From: Xenorhabdus kozodoii | Lineage (GTDB): Bacteria; Pseudomonadota; Gammaproteobacteria; Enterobacterales; Enterobacteriaceae | Length of the DNA stretch: 56,196 nt | NCBI RefSeq assembly: GCF_002632875.1 | Contig: NZ_NJCX01000025.1 | Coordinates: forward strand, 1-56,196 | Direction of reading: 5' to 3' | Shown here: one piece after another, positions 25,530 through 34,573 of the stretch | How positions within the stretch are numbered: the first letter of the stretch is position 1 | Layout: each line of letters begins with the position of its first letter | Program-made: the position numbers and the translations under genes | The notes under the pieces: generated by a model | What the model was told of the DNA's origin: nothing | The model's input: the letters and a program-made list of their open reading frames with translations, nothing else | The model's database searches: none

Positions 25530-28394
25530 TCACACAGGAATGTGAGCAAGGGGGAGGCTTGAGACCTCAGGCGTTGTGAAGAATGTGAAAACTTTATCTA
25601 TTGTTTCACGGATGCGTTGGACGTGTTCTTCAGGGTAACGATCCACACGGTAAGTGATTACCAGTCGCATTCTTCTTTCTCCATCAATAACATCTTCCAT
25701 GATCTCGAATTGAAGACCAAACATGGATTCTTTTTTATCGGGATCGATTTGTCGGTAGCGTATCTCGTTACCAGACGGGGTTTTAAGGGCACCATTCAGC
25801 GCATTATTGGCATGAATTTGAATATAAACGTCGAAGATTAAGCCATCTTCAGGTGTCATCCCCAACGATTGTTGAATAAGATCGAGCGGTACATCTGCAT
25901 ACGGCATTGAATGATTGATAGTGTCTCTGGTGTCTTCGATCAGTGCGCTGGCGGGTTTCTCCGGATAGAACTGCAACCGATGAGCCACCATGGTGGTAAA
26001 ATAGCCGACTGTTTCATAGGCATCGGGATCGGTACGACCCGACGCAGAGGTCCCGATCACGATATCCTTCAGATTGCCAAGCTTGTGCAGCGAAAGCGCA
26101 ATTGCCGCGTAGACGACACTGAACAGGGAAGCATTATTTTGCCGCGCGAAGGAATAAAGACGATGCGTGATTTCAGGTTTAGGTTTGTACTCGATCCAGC
26201 CGGCTTCTGACGAACTTTCATGCGCCGCGATAGTCTTCCGGTTGTCAGATAAGGCGAGTTCTAACCCGCGTGTTGCATCACGCAACATATGAGTCCAGTA
26301 ATCGAGATGCTTTTGATTAAAGCCGTCTGCCTGCTGTTGCAAAGCAAACTGATGGAATGACAAGGCGGTTTTTTTCCAGACAGGCGCCATACCCGCAGCA
26401 CGCGATAAATAAGCCTGGGCAAGTTCCTCCATCAAAACGTTCAACGACCATTCATCAATCACCATATGATGAACGAGGAATGACAATATTTGACGCCCGG
26501 TTTCTGGATTACGGATCAGCCGTATTCTGATCGGCAATTCGCAGGAAAGATCGAACTGATAAGCCGCTTCGTCATCAAGATGTACACCTTTGCTTTCGTG
26601 ACTGCGCCAGAACCACTTATTATTGGTCACGTCCGACATGGCGACAATCTGCTGACAGGCTTCACCATTTTGAACATAGAATAGGGTGCGCAGGCTGGAA
26701 TGACGCTCGATAAGATCAGAAAAAGCGTGTTCAAGGAGCGCTTCGTCAACCTCATCAAGAAAATCCAGCGCGAATGGCAGGTTGAAGATTGAGCCAAATT
26801 CATAAGCGTTACAGGCATTCCAAAGAGAGGTTTGGGCGAGTGCTAAGGGAGCCGTCAAACGATCGTTTTGCGTCTGCGCAGAAGACGCCGCGTCCTTACC
26901 CTGATTTGTTATCACTGCGCGCGATGCCAAGGCAGCCGCTGAAGGGTGGCTGAAGAAATCACCGAAGTGAACTTCTAGCCCGTGCGTGCCAAGCAGTTTA
27001 CCGATAATGCGCGTTGCCAGCAGAGAATGACCGCCGCAGTCGAAAAAATCATCATCCAGCGTCATATCGGTAATAGCTAACGTTTCACGGAACACTGACA
27101 ATATGATCGCGGCTATTTCATCCGTGCTAGCGGAAGTCTCCTTGCCAGGGACGTTGTGAGCAGAATGTCCAGCAGTGCCAGACACAGCGTTCGCGACTAA
27201 ACCCGCAATGGCACCTTCACCCCGTTTAAGAAATGACACAAAACGATTTAGCAGAAACTCGCCAGTATGACCAGAAATCGCCTGACCGGTTGTTAATATC
27301 AGGCTAATTTCTTCTGTACCTTCGCACTCTGTTGCCAGCTCAAAATCGGGTCGCATTTCATAGGTTGGCAACAGGATTGGCTGACTGAGTAAGCGCTGTT
27401 GTTCAACCAGGCCGTTCGGACGAGAGAGCAATCGAACATATACCCAGGGCTCATCACTCCCGATAACGGAATCACCGGAAAGAAAATTGTCTTCGTCTGG
27501 TTGCGCCTGAAGCCTCTCCATGACGGACTGGATAATCTGTGTTTCCGCCATGCCACACTCGATAATCATGCGGCGGAAACCGTCCGACTGTAACAGACAA
27601 AGTGCCATCTTTTCTTGACCGCTGAGCAGGCCAATGAACTGGGCAAATCTGGCGGAAATCATAGCCGACACAGAGTGGGGTTGTCTGTCGTGAGGAAGGG
27701 ACGTTTTCAGCTCATTCATTTTAAGTCCGGTTTTCCAACGCAGTGCGAGCCGATCTTTACTCAAATCGGTGGTTACATCAAAAGAGGAGTGAATGACGGT
27801 GTCCTCACTATTGTCACAGCGCAGCCAAGGTACGAGAAACGTTGCCTTTCCGTTAAAAGGTAGTAAGGAGATAGGTAGTAAGGAGATGCGTTTTAGGGAT
27901 GGCGGCTCTACCTCATGACCGGCATAAGCGTGGATCAGTATTTCGAGTATTTCGTTTTCATGACACGTTTGTGCCAATATCTCGTGCAAAATAAGAGATA
28001 AAATGACTTCATTATTTTTTTGTATTATCAATATCTTAAAGGGTGGATGTTGCTCAGGGATCCAAGCAGATGTTTGCACAGCGAGCAGATGCTTGATCAC
28101 GTCTGTATGTGAGCTGGCATGGAAAAACTCAAGGCATTCCTGCCAGCCCACAACTCGGGTTTTATGCAACTCACCATCATCATTTAACTCATAGCGTACG
28201 TTCAGATCAGGTATTGCCTCAATAACAGACTGAATAGCATGTACCATGATTGAAATATTAACATTGTCATGAAGCCGCCAGGCTGAGAGCTGCTTGAGAA
28301 TTCGGCCAGGATTCTGTTGCTGTAGTAGCCAGATATGTTCTTCATAACGGGATACGGGTAGATGTAATAAATTTCCTGAATCAATATTCAACAT
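25530..28394 (-). CDS. Nonribosomal peptide synthetase, (degenerate C)-PCP-C (AngM/BasB type)
   Basis: A 954-residue synthetase without an adenylation domain. Residues 1 to about 400 look like a condensation domain by length and helix pattern, but the HHxxxDG motif is missing; the corresponding place reads Ile-Leu-His-Glu-Ile-Leu-Ala-Gln near 135-142. A normal carrier domain follows, with Gly-Gly-His-Ser457-Leu. A C-terminal condensation domain (about 515-954) has an intact His642-His-Met-Val-Ile-Asp647-Glu-Trp-Ser. In anguibactin, AngM likewise holds a carrier and a C domain and releases the chain by condensing it with N-hydroxyhistamine. No thioesterase is present. It is divergent from the TonB receptor gene and probably shares its iron control. 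Confidence 0.85.
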   Translation of the reverse strand: MLNIDSGNLLHLPVSRYEEHIWLLQQQNPGRILKQLSAWRLHDNVNISIMVHAIQSVIEAIPDLNVRYELNDDGELHKTRVVGWQECLEFFHASSHTDVIKHLLAVQTSAWIPEQHPPFKILIIQKNNEVILSLILHEILAQTCHENEILEILIHAYAGHEVEPPSLKRISLLPISLLPFNGKATFLVPWLRCDNSEDTVIHSSFDVTTDLSKDRLALRWKTGLKMNELKTSLPHDRQPHSVSAMISARFAQFIGLLSGQEKMALCLLQSDGFRRMIIECGMAETQIIQSVMERLQAQPDEDNFLSGDSVIGSDEPWVYVRLLSRPNGLVEQQRLLSQPILLPTYEMRPDFELATECEGTEEISLILTTGQAISGHTGEFLLNRFVSFLKRGEGAIAGLVANAVSGTAGHSAHNVPGKETSASTDEIAAIILSVFRETLAITDMTLDDDFFDCGGHSLLATRIIGKLLGTHGLEVHFGDFFSHPSAAALASRAVITNQGKDAASSAQTQNDRLTAPLALAQTSLWNACNAYEFGSIFNLPFALDFLDEVDEALLEHAFSDLIERHSSLRTLFYVQNGEACQQIVAMSDVTNNKWFWRSHESKGVHLDDEAAYQFDLSCELPIRIRLIRNPETGRQILSFLVHHMVIDEWSLNVLMEELAQAYLSRAAGMAPVWKKTALSFHQFALQQQADGFNQKHLDYWTHMLRDATRGLELALSDNRKTIAAHESSSEAGWIEYKPKPEITHRLYSFARQNNASLFSVVYAAIALSLHKLGNLKDIVIGTSASGRTDPDAYETVGYFTTMVAHRLQFYPEKPASALIEDTRDTINHSMPYADVPLDLIQQSLGMTPEDGLIFDVYIQIHANNALNGALKTPSGNEIRYRQIDPDKKESMFGLQFEIMEDVIDGERRMRLVITYRVDRYPEEHVQRIRETIDKVFTFFTTPEVSSLPLAHIPV

Positions 28395-28547
28395 GGATTT
28401 TCTCGTTTTATCAAACTGAACAGTCGTTTTTTACAATGCATTAATACGCGCCAACACCCATTACATGCCGCATAAGAGGACTAATCCTGCCCGCAGAATG
28501 TGCATTGCAATGGCGGCCGTATTTGAAGCGAATTGACAAATATGCAA

Positions 28548-28575
28548 TTGACAAATGTGAAGGTTAACATAATAT
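28548..28575 (+). promoter_or_regulatory. Sigma-70 promoter before the TonB receptor gene
   Basis: TTGACA (28548-28553), a 16-nt spacer and TAATAT (28570-28575). A second TTGACA 15 bp upstream (28533) makes a direct repeat. Transcription would start near 28582, just before the Fur-box hexamers. Confidence 0.65.
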
Positions 28576-28596
28576 TGTCGGCACGCGAACACAAAT

Positions 28597-28620
28597 GATA
28601 ATGATTATGAGAATGAGAAT
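28597..28620. promoter_or_regulatory. Fur-box array before the TonB receptor gene
   Basis: Four adjoining hexamers of the Fur type without gaps: GATAAT, GATTAT, GAGAAT, GAGAAT. Fur recognises three or more NATAAT-like hexamers, so iron repression of the receptor is expected. The site lies between the promoter and the coding region. The synthetase gene is divergent and starts at 28394, about 200 bp away; whether it uses this site is uncertain. Confidence 0.75.
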
Positions 28621-28657
28621 TATATCCATAAAGACAGTCACGCCTATTGGTATAAAG

Positions 28658-30751
28658 ATGGGAAATCTGCTTTTTTCACGCAGAAAAGTGTTACTTAGCA
28701 GTGCGATTTTGTTTTCCTTATCCTCCTTAGGAAACCAGGCCACCGCTTTGACTCAAGCAGAGAAGAACAAAACGGGGAGTGATGACGCCGATGTCATCAC
28801 GGTAACGGGTGAAAAAACAGCAAGATCTCTACAGAGAACGTCAAGTTCAGTCACGGTTATCTCCGGGCAGGAGATACAGAGTAAGCCTGAGGCGACAACC
28901 CTCGTTGATATTTTGCAGGGTACACCCAATGTGCTTTACACCAGCAGTACCGGTGCGCCAAGTATTCGTGGTATTGAGACAAACGGGCCTCTCGTAGGCG
29001 GGAATACCTTTCTTTCCAAACCCATACCGCGAGCAACTATCAGTGTTGATGGACGTTATATCAGCTCCGCAGAATTTAGTTTGGGGCGAGGGCCTGTTTG
29101 GGATGTGAACTCAGTCGAAGTCTTCCGTGGCCCACAGACGACGACACAGGGGGCAAATAGTATTGCCGGTGCGGTGATTATCAAGACTAACGATCCCACC
29201 TTTACCCCCGAATTCGATGGGCAGATTTTGTACGGAAGCCACCAAAAGAAACGGGCTTCCTTTACGGTCAATGCCCCATTGACAGACGATCTCGCCGTAC
29301 GCCTCGCCATGGATTACAGCGGCAGAAATACGTTCATTAAATATACCAATCCCGGTTTCTTCGATTCTGATAAGAACAAAGATTTCGAAAATCTGAATGT
29401 CCGTGTGAAAGCACTTTGGCAACCGCTGGATAGCCCTTGGTTGGCCAAACTGACTTACTCCCATATGACCGCAAAAAATCCTGACAGTGAGTCGGCGTCA
29501 TTGCCCTATCGTGACTTGAAAAACGCGATGCTAAACCTTGACAGAGCCAAGACCAACAGTGATGTCGGTATCTTAGATCTTCAATATACGTTCGAAAACG
29601 ATATGGTGCTCTCCAACCAGCTCCAATATTCTGCATCGAAGTACCGCTACACGTTCACAAATCGGTTTCCAGGTATCGCCAATCGCGATTCGCACAATGT
29701 TGCCAATGAAATGCGTTTGAACTTCGGTGATGAATATTCAATCTGGAGTGGCGTGACAGGCCTCTATTACTCGCGTGATAAAGCCACGAATATACTTGAT
29801 AATTCGCTGGGCAAGGCAGACGCCGATCTGACGAATACCAGTGTCGGTCTTTTCTCAGAGGCGACGAGGCGTTTTGCAGAAAAATGGGCTCTGACTGGCG
29901 GTTTGCGTTATCAGTATGACCAGGTCAAACATGAAGGGGTTACCAGCTATGTGCCAGGCGTTTATCATGACTATAGCAAGGGTTTTCATGCTATTTTGCC
30001 GAAAGTTTCTCTCGCCTATGACGTGACTGACGATATCACCGTCGGTACGCTGGTAAGCAAAGGCTATGCGCCGGGCGGTACAGGTGTGAATTTCTCTGGG
30101 CATTCCTATTACACCTTCGCTCCGGAGAAGGCTTGGAATTACGAATTGTTTGCGCGTGGTAGTGCGTTCAATAACCGCTTGCTGGTAACCGGTAATCTCT
30201 TTTATACCGATTATAAGGGGTTCCAGAGTGCTGTAACGGATTACAGGAAAGACTTACCTAACGGTTCTATCCTTGTCAACGCCGACAAGGCGGTAACCTA
30301 CGGACTTGAGCTGGGAGCCGATTATCGTGCGCTGGATAATCTTCGCCTACGCGGTGGGCTTGGATTGCTTCATACCGAAATCAAAAAATTCGCCGATTAT
30401 CGAGGCAACGTGTTTGAAGGCAAAAAATTCGCTAAAGCGCCCGGCTACATGTTTAACGTCGGTGCTGATTGGAATATCATCGAAAAAGTTCGTCTAAGTG
30501 GTGATCTTCGTTACGTAGATCGTTACTTTTCAAATGACCAGAACGAGCCCGAGTTGCGAGTCAGTTCTTATTTAGTGTCCAATCTCCGTTTATCCTATAA
30601 TCCGACCAACTATCTGGAACTCTTTGTTTACGGCAATAACATCTTTGACAGACGGGTGCCAACATACAAACAAAATAATCGTGGAGCAGGCGTTTCAGGA
30701 TACATGCTGGAGCCGCGTGAAGTGGGTATCGGTATGAAAGTCCGCTTCTAA
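28658..30751 (+). CDS. TonB-dependent ferric-siderophore receptor (FatA/BauA-like)
   Basis: About 697 residues from the ATG at 28658. An in-frame start at 28595 would put coding sequence inside the Fur box and add a non-signal-like N-terminus, so it is rejected. A signal peptide spans about residues 1-29 (basic start, hydrophobic core, Ala-Thr-Ala). The plug domain follows (Val-Thr-Val-Ile-Ser-Gly-Gln-Glu-Ile; Ser-Ile-Arg-Gly-Ile; Val-Phe-Arg-Gly-Pro-Gln-Thr-Thr), then a beta-barrel ending in Val-Gly-Ile-Gly-Met-Lys-Val-Arg-Phe with a terminal aromatic. It imports the ferric siderophore made by this cluster, by location and family. The promoter and Fur-box array upstream predict iron control. 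It is the only plus-strand gene in the siderophore block. Confidence 0.9.
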   Translation: MGNLLFSRRKVLLSSAILFSLSSLGNQATALTQAEKNKTGSDDADVITVTGEKTARSLQRTSSSVTVISGQEIQSKPEATTLVDILQGTPNVLYTSSTGAPSIRGIETNGPLVGGNTFLSKPIPRATISVDGRYISSAEFSLGRGPVWDVNSVEVFRGPQTTTQGANSIAGAVIIKTNDPTFTPEFDGQILYGSHQKKRASFTVNAPLTDDLAVRLAMDYSGRNTFIKYTNPGFFDSDKNKDFENLNVRVKALWQPLDSPWLAKLTYSHMTAKNPDSESASLPYRDLKNAMLNLDRAKTNSDVGILDLQYTFENDMVLSNQLQYSASKYRYTFTNRFPGIANRDSHNVANEMRLNFGDEYSIWSGVTGLYYSRDKATNILDNSLGKADADLTNTSVGLFSEATRRFAEKWALTGGLRYQYDQVKHEGVTSYVPGVYHDYSKGFHAILPKVSLAYDVTDDITVGTLVSKGYAPGGTGVNFSGHSYYTFAPEKAWNYELFARGSAFNNRLLVTGNLFYTDYKGFQSAVTDYRKDLPNGSILVNADKAVTYGLELGADYRALDNLRLRGGLGLLHTEIKKFADYRGNVFEGKKFAKAPGYMFNVGADWNIIEKVRLSGDLRYVDRYFSNDQNEPELRVSSYLVSNLRLSYNPTNYLELFVYGNNIFDRRVPTYKQNNRGAGVSGYMLEPREVGIGMKVRF

Positions 30752-30784
30752 AAATCAACATTGACCGCGCTGGTGTGTCGGTGA

Positions 30785-30882
30785 TAGGTGCAGGTTGCCG
30801 CTTGCAAACCCATGTGAATGTATATCTCTCCCCGCGAAGCGGGGAGAGATAAGACGCATTTTGGAAGGTGACTACTGTATAT
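30785..30882 (+). repeat. Palindromic intergenic repeat, family A, copy 3
   Basis: Contains GTTGCCGCTTGCAAACC, the palindrome TATCTCTCCCCGC / GCGGGGAGAGATA, and ACGCATTTTGGAAGGTGAC. It lies after the receptor gene, and its right end reaches over the stop codon of the cupin gene. It may act as a hairpin between these convergent genes. Confidence 0.7.
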
Positions 30883-31198
30883 AGGGTTCTATTAATAGCA
30901 GCTTGGTTAATTCCTTGGACGAAGGCTTACTTTCTTCCCCTTTAGGCACCACAAAAAACTCACCCTGCTTTATTATTACGTGATCATTTTTAAAATCTAT
31001 CCGAAGTTCACCTTCAATAACCATAAACACCTTGTCTTCATCTTTATGTGTGTGCCACATAAAATCACCCTCAGCGAGTAATATGATTATCTTATATTCG
31101 TTTGTTTCCGCTATCACCTTCGGTGACCAGATTTCTTCTATTAAATCAAATTCTTGTTTTAAATTATTCACTTTTCTCAATGCTGCAATATGACTCAT
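30872..31198 (-). CDS. Small cupin-domain protein
   Basis: A 108-residue single-domain cupin. The first metal-binding motif is present (Gly-Asp-Phe-Met-Trp-His-Thr-His ... Glu ... Ile-Glu-Gly). The second motif (Gly-Glu-Phe-Phe-Val-Val-Pro-Lys-Gly-Glu-Glu-Ser) has Ser where the metal-binding His is usual. Many one-motif cupins of this kind bind Mn, Fe or Zn, and some have lost metal. It has no signal peptide. It lies 120 bp downstream of entA on the same strand, so it may belong to the dihydroxybenzoate operon, but no cupin is part of known anguibactin or acinetobactin pathways. The function is not assigned. Confidence 0.7.
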   Translation of the reverse strand: MSHIAALRKVNNLKQEFDLIEEIWSPKVIAETNEYKIIILLAEGDFMWHTHKDEDKVFMVIEGELRIDFKNDHVIIKQGEFFVVPKGEESKPSSKELTKLLLIEPYIQ

Positions 31199-31317
31199 GT
31201 TCCTCTCCTTTCATTCGTTTTTGGTTTAAATTTTTAATATTTATCCATTCCATGGAATGATAGTCCCTCCGTTTTTCATAGCGACATACAGGTAAACCGA
31301 TTTAAACATTCGGTTTA

Positions 31318-32061
31318 TCAGACACCGAGCGTAGCGCCCCCATCAATGACAAGATCCTGCAACGTGATGTGGCTTGCTTGATCGGAGGCTAAAAACAAAA
31401 TGACGTTGGCGATTTCATCGGGCTGGGCAATTTTCCTGAGTGGAATGCCGAGTTTAAATTGTTCGGCAGAACCGTTAATCAGACGTTGATGTGTCATATC
31501 ATCGTTGAGCATTCCCTCCAGCATTGGCGTCAGTGTGGAACCGGGTGAAACAATGTTACATCGTACCCCAAAAGGTGCCAGTTCCAGCCCCACACTCAGG
31601 CACAGGCTACGCATCGCAGCCTTAGAAGCGCAGTAAACGGCCATATTCACGCGCGGCACGTGGGCGGCGTTGGAGGCTATCGAGACGATATTGCCGCTGC
31701 GTTGACGCTGGAAATGTGGAATAAGGATTTTAAACAGATTGAATGCTGCACCGGCATTAACGTTGATGGAGCTTTCCCAGTCTTCACGGCTTAACGTTTC
31801 TGTGGCGCCAAAGCGCAGAATTCCCGCCCCGTTAACCAGCACGTCCAGCCCATTTGCCTTCAGCAATGGCGGGCAGGTTTTTTGCACCGCATCGGTATCG
31901 CTGACATCCAGAATGCGCGTTTCAAACGGCATTGAATGGGGAAACGTCAAATCGAATCCAAAAACCCTGGCCCCTGCCTCGTGAAAACGGAGGGCGGTTC
32001 GGGAACCGATACCGTTCCCTGCTCCCGTCACCCAGACGGTTTTTCCCTTGAAACCGTTCAT
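31318..32061 (-). CDS. entA: 2,3-dihydro-2,3-dihydroxybenzoate dehydrogenase EntA
   Basis: A 247-residue short-chain dehydrogenase that oxidises 2,3-dihydro-2,3-dihydroxybenzoate to 2,3-dihydroxybenzoate with NAD. Visible are the nucleotide-binding Thr-Gly-Ala-Gly-Asn-Gly-Ile-Gly (residues 11-18), the Asn-Gly-Ala-Gly motif, the catalytic Ser in Val-Ser-Ile-Ala-Ser-Asn, and Tyr-Cys-Ala-Ser-Lys with the catalytic Tyr and Lys. The start overlaps the entB stop as ATGA. The length is as in E. coli. It is the last step of dihydroxybenzoate synthesis. Confidence 0.93.
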   Translation of the reverse strand: MNGFKGKTVWVTGAGNGIGSRTALRFHEAGARVFGFDLTFPHSMPFETRILDVSDTDAVQKTCPPLLKANGLDVLVNGAGILRFGATETLSREDWESSINVNAGAAFNLFKILIPHFQRQRSGNIVSIASNAAHVPRVNMAVYCASKAAMRSLCLSVGLELAPFGVRCNIVSPGSTLTPMLEGMLNDDMTHQRLINGSAEQFKLGIPLRKIAQPDEIANVILFLASDQASHITLQDLVIDGGATLGV

Positions 32062-32942
32062 TTCTCTTCCCGATCGTTGTTCAGCAGTGCGAGCCAGTTT
32101 CGCAACCTGGGTTGTTTCATCAGCGTGATAAAATCAATTTCATACCCTTCCTGACGGCACTTTGAGACGAAGGACATTGTGCGTAGCGAGTCTAAGCCGT
32201 AATCAAGCAGGTTTTCGTCATCATCAATGTCGTGTGCATCTTCATCCAGTGCGGGTTGCAGTATGGCAAGCAAACGTTCACGATCCCATTTACGTTCCGC
32301 TACGGAAGGGGGGAGCGCCGACAGCGCCATAGCAGTACTCAACACCCGACCGGAACGACCCGCAGTATAGCGCAGCGCCATCATATGCTCTTCCCGGCTG
32401 AAATCTGCTAGCGCATCACTGATCATAAAAGCCTGTATGTCGCGCATAAAGGCATCAGTGGCAGTAGTGAGGCAGCCGATATGGGCGTACACGCCGCAGA
32501 TCATAAGCTGGTCGCGCTGACGTTCTTGCAGATGGGCTTCCAGGTCAGAGCGCTGAAACGCGCTGTAGCGCCATTTCACCAAGATCGTGTCCTTCGGTTC
32601 GGGGGACAGTGCCGACGCGATGTTTTGTTGTTCTGGATAGCGGTTCAGGCCAGGCCCCCACATATCATTCAGTAGCGCGCGATCGACGTCGTTCTGTTGG
32701 TTCGGCTGAGCGGTGTAAAACACAGGAATACCGAGCTCATAGCAACGTGCACGCAGAATAACGATGTTGTCGATAACCTGCTGAATCATCTTGCTCTCTT
32801 TTCCCCAAAAGTTGAGGAAATATTCCTGCATATCGTGGATCAGCAGCGCAGCGCGCTGCGGCACCAACCTCCACTCAACTTTATTTGCCGGTAAGGCGGT
32901 TTCATCGGGCAGGGTATAATCCTGAAGTTTAGGAATGCTCAT
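32058..32942 (-). CDS. entB: Isochorismatase with aryl carrier domain EntB
   Basis: A 294-residue bifunctional protein. The N-terminal isochorismatase (about 1-210) has His-Asp-Met-Gln-Glu-Tyr-Phe, Lys-Trp-Arg-Tyr-Ser-Ala-Phe and Gly-Val-Tyr-Ala-His-Ile-Gly-Cys. The C-terminal aryl carrier (about 215-290) has the phosphopantetheine Ser in Asp-Tyr-Gly-Leu-Asp-Ser-Leu-Arg. It hydrolyses isochorismate to the dihydrodiol and then carries 2,3-dihydroxybenzoate for the synthetase. The start is the ATG at 32942, matching E. coli EntB; a TTG at 32957 would overlap entE by 4 nt but extends beyond family length. In anguibactin synthesis the equivalent AngB delivers DHB to the cyclisation domain. Confidence 0.93.
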   Translation of the reverse strand: MSIPKLQDYTLPDETALPANKVEWRLVPQRAALLIHDMQEYFLNFWGKESKMIQQVIDNIVILRARCYELGIPVFYTAQPNQQNDVDRALLNDMWGPGLNRYPEQQNIASALSPEPKDTILVKWRYSAFQRSDLEAHLQERQRDQLMICGVYAHIGCLTTATDAFMRDIQAFMISDALADFSREEHMMALRYTAGRSGRVLSTAMALSALPPSVAERKWDRERLLAILQPALDEDAHDIDDDENLLDYGLDSLRTMSFVSKCRQEGYEIDFITLMKQPRLRNWLALLNNDREEK

Positions 32943-32953
32943 AACGTCTTTTC

Positions 32954-34573
32954 TCAATTTTCTAAGGCGGCGCTGGCACGTGCACGTAACGCCTGTTTGT
33001 TGATTTTTCCTACCGGAGTGAGCGGCAGTTCAGGTAGATTTTCAAAACGATCAGGGATTTTGTAGTCGGCGATGCCCTGCTCGCGTAGCCAGCGGCGCAG
33101 GACGGCGGGCTTCACGGGTTCTCGTTCGCGCGTTACCACATAGGCACAGGTTTTCTCGCCCATGAGACCGTCAGGAATAGCGACCAAGGCGGCGTACACC
33201 ACCGCTGGGTGGCGCAACAACAGGTGTTCAACCTCTTCAGCGGCAATTTTTTCGCCGCCACGATTGATTTGATCCTTCTCACGTCCAACGACTTTCAGAT
33301 ATCCATCGGGAAGCTGAATGACCACGTCGCCAGAACAATAAAACCCGTTACTGTCGAACACCGTCTGGTTATGTTCTGGGCTTCGGTAATAGCCTCGAAA
33401 GGTGTATGGCCCTCTGGTCATCAGCAAACCTGGCTCTCCAGGCGGTACGGGTAGGCCTTCTCGGTTTGCGACCCATACCTCATCATCTTCACTGATTGGG
33501 CAGCCCTGAGTGGTAAAAATATGCGCATCGTCATCGTCTAATCGGGTGTAGTTCACCAGACCTTCTGCCATACCAAATACCTGTTGGAGCTGGCAGCCCA
33601 GCGTCTCTGGAACGCGTCTGGCCAGCGTTTCGCCCAGAGGAGCACCGCCAACCTGCATTACTTTCAGACTGGAAAGTTCGTTGGCGTGACCTCTGATATT
33701 GGCATATTCCAGCCAGATGCTGACCGCAGGTGGCACCAGAGCGGCAATATTGATCTGATGACGGGCTATGAGCGGAAAACATCCGTCTGGACTGGGATCG
33801 GGGGCGAGGATGACCTGACCACCTGCATAAAATACACCCAGCGCGCCCGGTGAACTCATCGGATAGTTGTGTGCGGCCGGCAGTGCGCAGAGATATCGGG
33901 TTTGACTGCTGATATTGCAGATCGGATTGCTGGCTCGGATACTGTAATAGTAGTCGTTATGGGTACGTGGGATCAGCTTGGGGGTGCCAGTGCTGCCGCC
34001 GGAAAGTTGGAAAAATGCGACTTCATCCGCTGGCGTTGGCGTTGGCGTGAAGTCTCCCGCTTCTTCCGATATCAGGCGTGAAAGCGAACGGTCCGAATCT
34101 GAATCCTCATGGTGAAGCACCACGATATTCAGCGCCGGACACTTGGCGACCAGAAGGTCAATAAGCGCATCATCATGAAACTGACGATGCTGGCGATCGG
34201 CAATGAGTATCTCTGGCATAATCTGGTGCGCATACGCCGTTAATTCGCTGCTCTGATGGCTATAAAGCGCGTTAACCGGCGCGACCCCCAAGCGCAGTAA
34301 GGCAAAAAAGACGATATAAAATTCAGCCTCGTTGCCAAGCTGCACCAGCGCGGTTTGTCCCTGACGCACGCCGCGTCGGCGCAGGGAAGCGGCGAGCCGG
34401 TTTACGGCTTCATTAAGCGCTCGATAGCTCCAGCACCGCTCCCCGCAGAATAGTGCCACGGCATCGTTCTCGCGGTGAATATCGAGGATCTCGCTCAACG
34501 GGCGATCAATCCAATACCCTTTCAAACGATAACGTTCAGCCAGCTCCTGAGGCCAGCGGTTGAATTCAATCAT
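32954..34573 (-). CDS. entE: 2,3-dihydroxybenzoate-AMP ligase EntE
   Basis: A 539-residue acyl-adenylating enzyme that activates 2,3-dihydroxybenzoate and transfers it to the EntB carrier. Motifs are [10 protein letters not shown] (A3), the aryl-acid pocket segment Ala-His-Asn-Tyr-Pro-Met-Ser-Ser near A4 (Asn in place of the Asp used for amino acids), Gly-Met-Ala-Glu-Gly (A5) and the C-terminal Gly-Lys-Ile-Asn-Lys. Size and motifs match EntE/DhbE/BasE. The start overlaps the entC stop (ATGA), continuing an entC-E-B-A operon order as in enterobacterin clusters. Confidence 0.94.
   Translation of the reverse strand: MIEFNRWPQELAERYRLKGYWIDRPLSEILDIHRENDAVALFCGERCWSYRALNEAVNRLAASLRRRGVRQGQTALVQLGNEAEFYIVFFALLRLGVAPVNALYSHQSSELTAYAHQIMPEILIADRQHRQFHDDALIDLLVAKCPALNIVVLHHEDSDSDRSLSRLISEEAGDFTPTPTPADEVAFFQLSGGSTGTPKLIPRTHNDYYYSIRASNPICNISSQTRYLCALPAAHNYPMSSPGALGVFYAGGQVILAPDPSPDGCFPLIARHQINIAALVPPAVSIWLEYANIRGHANELSSLKVMQVGGAPLGETLARRVPETLGCQLQQVFGMAEGLVNYTRLDDDDAHIFTTQGCPISEDDEVWVANREGLPVPPGEPGLLMTRGPYTFRGYYRSPEHNQTVFDSNGFYCSGDVVIQLPDGYLKVVGREKDQINRGGEKIAAEEVEHLLLRHPAVVYAALVAIPDGLMGEKTCAYVVTREREPVKPAVLRRWLREQGIADYKIPDRFENLPELPLTPVGKINKQALRARASAALEN

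Noticed and set aside
19938-28394. Yersiniabactin or pyochelin synthesis by this cluster
   Set aside because: There is no salicylate synthase, no methyltransferase and no polyketide module; a histidine decarboxylase and DHB genes point to anguibactin/acinetobactin chemistry.
28595-28657. Upstream start of the TonB receptor
   Set aside because: It would begin inside the Fur hexamer array and gives a non-signal-like peptide; the ATG at 28658 gives a normal signal peptide.
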